From Agrobacterium tumefaciens (lineage in GTDB: Bacteria > Pseudomonadota > Alphaproteobacteria > Rhizobiales > Rhizobiaceae), in the NCBI RefSeq assembly GCF_005221385.1, contig NZ_CP039903.1, forward strand, positions 2,415,001 through 2,479,000: 64,000 nucleotides of DNA, read 5' to 3'. A program made the position numbers and the translations under genes. Below are positions 62,753 to 64,000 of this stretch, in pieces. The stretch's first letter is position 1. The number at the start of each line of letters is the position of its first letter. The notes beneath the pieces were generated by a model, which had not been told where the DNA came from, did no database searches, and saw only the letters and a list, made by a program, of their open reading frames with translations.

Positions 62753-63934
62753 TTAAGCCGATTTCACGGCGGAGGATTTTGGCTGCCCATGGAGCGCCAA
62801 GTCATATTCATCCCAGACCGGCTTGAGGTCCACCACCTTGCGGCCGTGGCGCGCCTCATCCATGGCAAGCGCCAGAATGCCGGCCTCGATCGCATCGAGT
62901 GCGGAAACCGGCAAGGGCTCACCCTTGACGATATGGGCGATCACATCCTCTGCCATCTGCTCGTCCGCACCATAATGCTGCGAGAGCGTGGTGGCCGCCG
63001 AATAGGTCTTGGCCACGGTCTTTTCGTTTGTCCGGGCATTATGCACGTTGAGGAAGCCGCGCACGAAGTCACCCTCCGCCATGCCCTTGGCGCCGATCAC
63101 GCAGAAGCGGCGGAAATCATCGGGAACGTTGAGATTGGTATGGAAGGCAAGCGACGCGCCATTTTCATATTCAACGATCGCCGTCTGGTAATCGATGATG
63201 TCGCCGTCACTGTCGAAAACCTTTTCGGAACCCATCCAGCCGCTTGGCTTGCGGTGATAGACTTCCATGTCGTTGATGCCGTCATTTTGCGGGGCATTGG
63301 CAAGCGTGAAGCTCTTGCGACCGCCGAAGCTCGATACGAACCGCGGCCGCGCACCGACGACGCCATTATAAAGATCGAGATCGTGGCAGCATTTTTCCAG
63401 CATGAAGGAGCCGGAATAATGCTCGTAACGCCGCCAGTCGCGCATGAAGAACGCACCATGATAGGGCGGAATATGTTCCGAGGCCTCGATGGAAACAACA
63501 TCGCCGAGCTTGCCTTCGGCCTGAGCGGCGCGCAGATCGCGGTAAAGCGGCGAATAACGCAGGACAAGGCCCACCAGTAGCCGCTCATGACCGTGCTTGT
63601 TGAGCAGTCGGGCAAGCTCAAGGCTTTCCTCGATGCTGACGACGATCGGCTTTTCACTGAAGATGGTGCAACCGGCTTCGAGCCCGAGGCGGATATGCTC
63701 CAGGTGCATATGGTTCGGCGAGCCGATCATCAGAAGATCGAAATTTTCGTTGGCGATCAGCGCCTCGGGGCTGTCATACGCCTTGCCGACCGAAATGCCC
63801 TTTTCCTGCAGACCCGGCAGGCCAGCCGGAGCGGGATCGACATAACCGACGATCTCGAAATCCTTGTCGATTTCATGAAAAACGTAGCCCAGATAACCGA
63901 GACGGAATCCGAGTCCGATAATTCCCACCTTCAT
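62753..63934 (-). CDS. Gfo/Idh/MocA-family oxidoreductase
   Basis: A 393-aa NAD(P)-dependent sugar oxidoreductase. The N-terminal Rossmann motif is VGIIGLGFRLGYLGYVF, and ISEKPI-type lysine is present as FSEKPIVVSIEES, where the lysine is catalytic in the family. The C-terminal domain carries the substrate site, with the metal-free HDLDLYNG segment after a conserved cysteine pair. AGGGAA is about 9 nt before the ATG. It is the first gene of the importer operon, so it probably oxidises or epimerises the imported sugar. Confidence 0.92.
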   Translation of the reverse strand: MKVGIIGLGFRLGYLGYVFHEIDKDFEIVGYVDPAPAGLPGLQEKGISVGKAYDSPEALIANENFDLLMIGSPNHMHLEHIRLGLEAGCTIFSEKPIVVSIEESLELARLLNKHGHERLLVGLVLRYSPLYRDLRAAQAEGKLGDVVSIEASEHIPPYHGAFFMRDWRRYEHYSGSFMLEKCCHDLDLYNGVVGARPRFVSSFGGRKSFTLANAPQNDGINDMEVYHRKPSGWMGSEKVFDSDGDIIDYQTAIVEYENGASLAFHTNLNVPDDFRRFCVIGAKGMAEGDFVRGFLNVHNARTNEKTVAKTYSAATTLSQHYGADEQMAEDVIAHIVKGEPLPVSALDAIEAGILALAMDEARHGRKVVDLKPVWDEYDLALHGQPKSSAVKSA

Positions 63935-64000
63935 GAACTTTGTTCCCTGTTCATTCGTAATTCATTTTCGCAGAAGTGACCATTTCTACGTTGGCCATTC
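63935..64000. promoter_or_regulatory. Leader of the sugar importer operon (cut by window edge)
   Basis: The last 66 bp hold the ribosome-binding site of the oxidoreductase gene and part of its promoter region. CGAAAATGAATT (minus strand) partly resembles the palindromes near rpiR but is not symmetric enough to call an operator. Confidence 0.3.

Noticed and set aside
63935..63975. A third RpiR-type palindrome before the importer operon
   Set aside because: CGAAAATGAATT matches only one half-site; symmetry is lost, so it was not called as an operator.

Overview
The window looks like a chromosomal segment of a Rhizobiaceae alphaproteobacterium, most probably Agrobacterium biovar 1 (A. tumefaciens/A. 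fabrum group). Reasons: moderately high GC, the thiC-thiO-thiS-thiG order, an ameABC-type RND pump, a CyaC-type diheme adenylate cyclase, and a carrier-protein/amino-acid ligase pair closely resembling the characterised Agrobacterium Atu2573 system. The genus call is an inference from gene content, not a database match. No rRNA, tRNA, insertion sequence, prophage or CRISPR array was seen.

Layout. 1-6.5 kb: 3' end of a TetR-type regulator, then a complete RND multidrug efflux operon (adaptor, pump, outer-membrane channel). 6.5-9.5 kb: elongation factor P with its K34, divergent from a coupled epmA-epmB pair for beta-lysylation of EF-P. 9.5-13 kb: two very small genes, a stand-alone Lrp ligand-binding domain, and a LysR regulator divergent from an FAD amine/amino-acid oxidase. 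13-17.2 kb: modABC behind two ModE-like operators, a one-domain ModE whose 3' end overlaps modC, and a P1/DmpA-type self-processing peptidase. 17.3-21.3 kb: thiCOSG under a TPP riboswitch.

21.4-27.25 kb: a five-gene, tightly coupled operon with carrier protein, acyl-CoA-dehydrogenase-like flavoprotein, aminoacyl:carrier-protein ligase, DUF1839 protein and GH2-like glycoside hydrolase. The ligase keeps every predicted zinc ligand and motif. The DUF1839 protein looks like a BtrH-type thiol acyltransferase. I read this as an amino-acid-on-carrier-protein modification and transfer pathway with an unknown product, and it is the best candidate for an undescribed system here.

27.2-35.7 kb: a tandem alpha/beta hydrolase lacking the usual nucleophile serines, divergent from a row of four genes: an ABC-exporter-like protein with an inactivated ATPase domain containing three repeated half-modules, a one-domain cyclic-nucleotide-binding protein, a metallo-beta-lactamase-fold hydrolase and the quinone/redox-responsive adenylate cyclase CyaC. 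Together they suggest a redox-controlled cAMP circuit that bears on an ABC-like membrane protein. This is the second candidate system.

35.7-50.4 kb: surface-carbohydrate genes (methyltransferase, UDP-sugar dehydrogenase, GT4, NodB-like deacetylase, GT32, then GT28-GT4-GT28) around a complete oligopeptide-type ABC importer. 50.3-64 kb: a sugar-catabolism region on the minus strand with CutC, MFS transporter, M81 protein, GH20 beta-hexosaminidase, SDR, RpiR regulator, a complete sugar ABC importer and a Gfo/Idh/MocA oxidoreductase. One NTF2-like gene lies on the plus strand behind two RpiR-like palindromes. The likely substrate is a beta-N-acetylhexosaminide.
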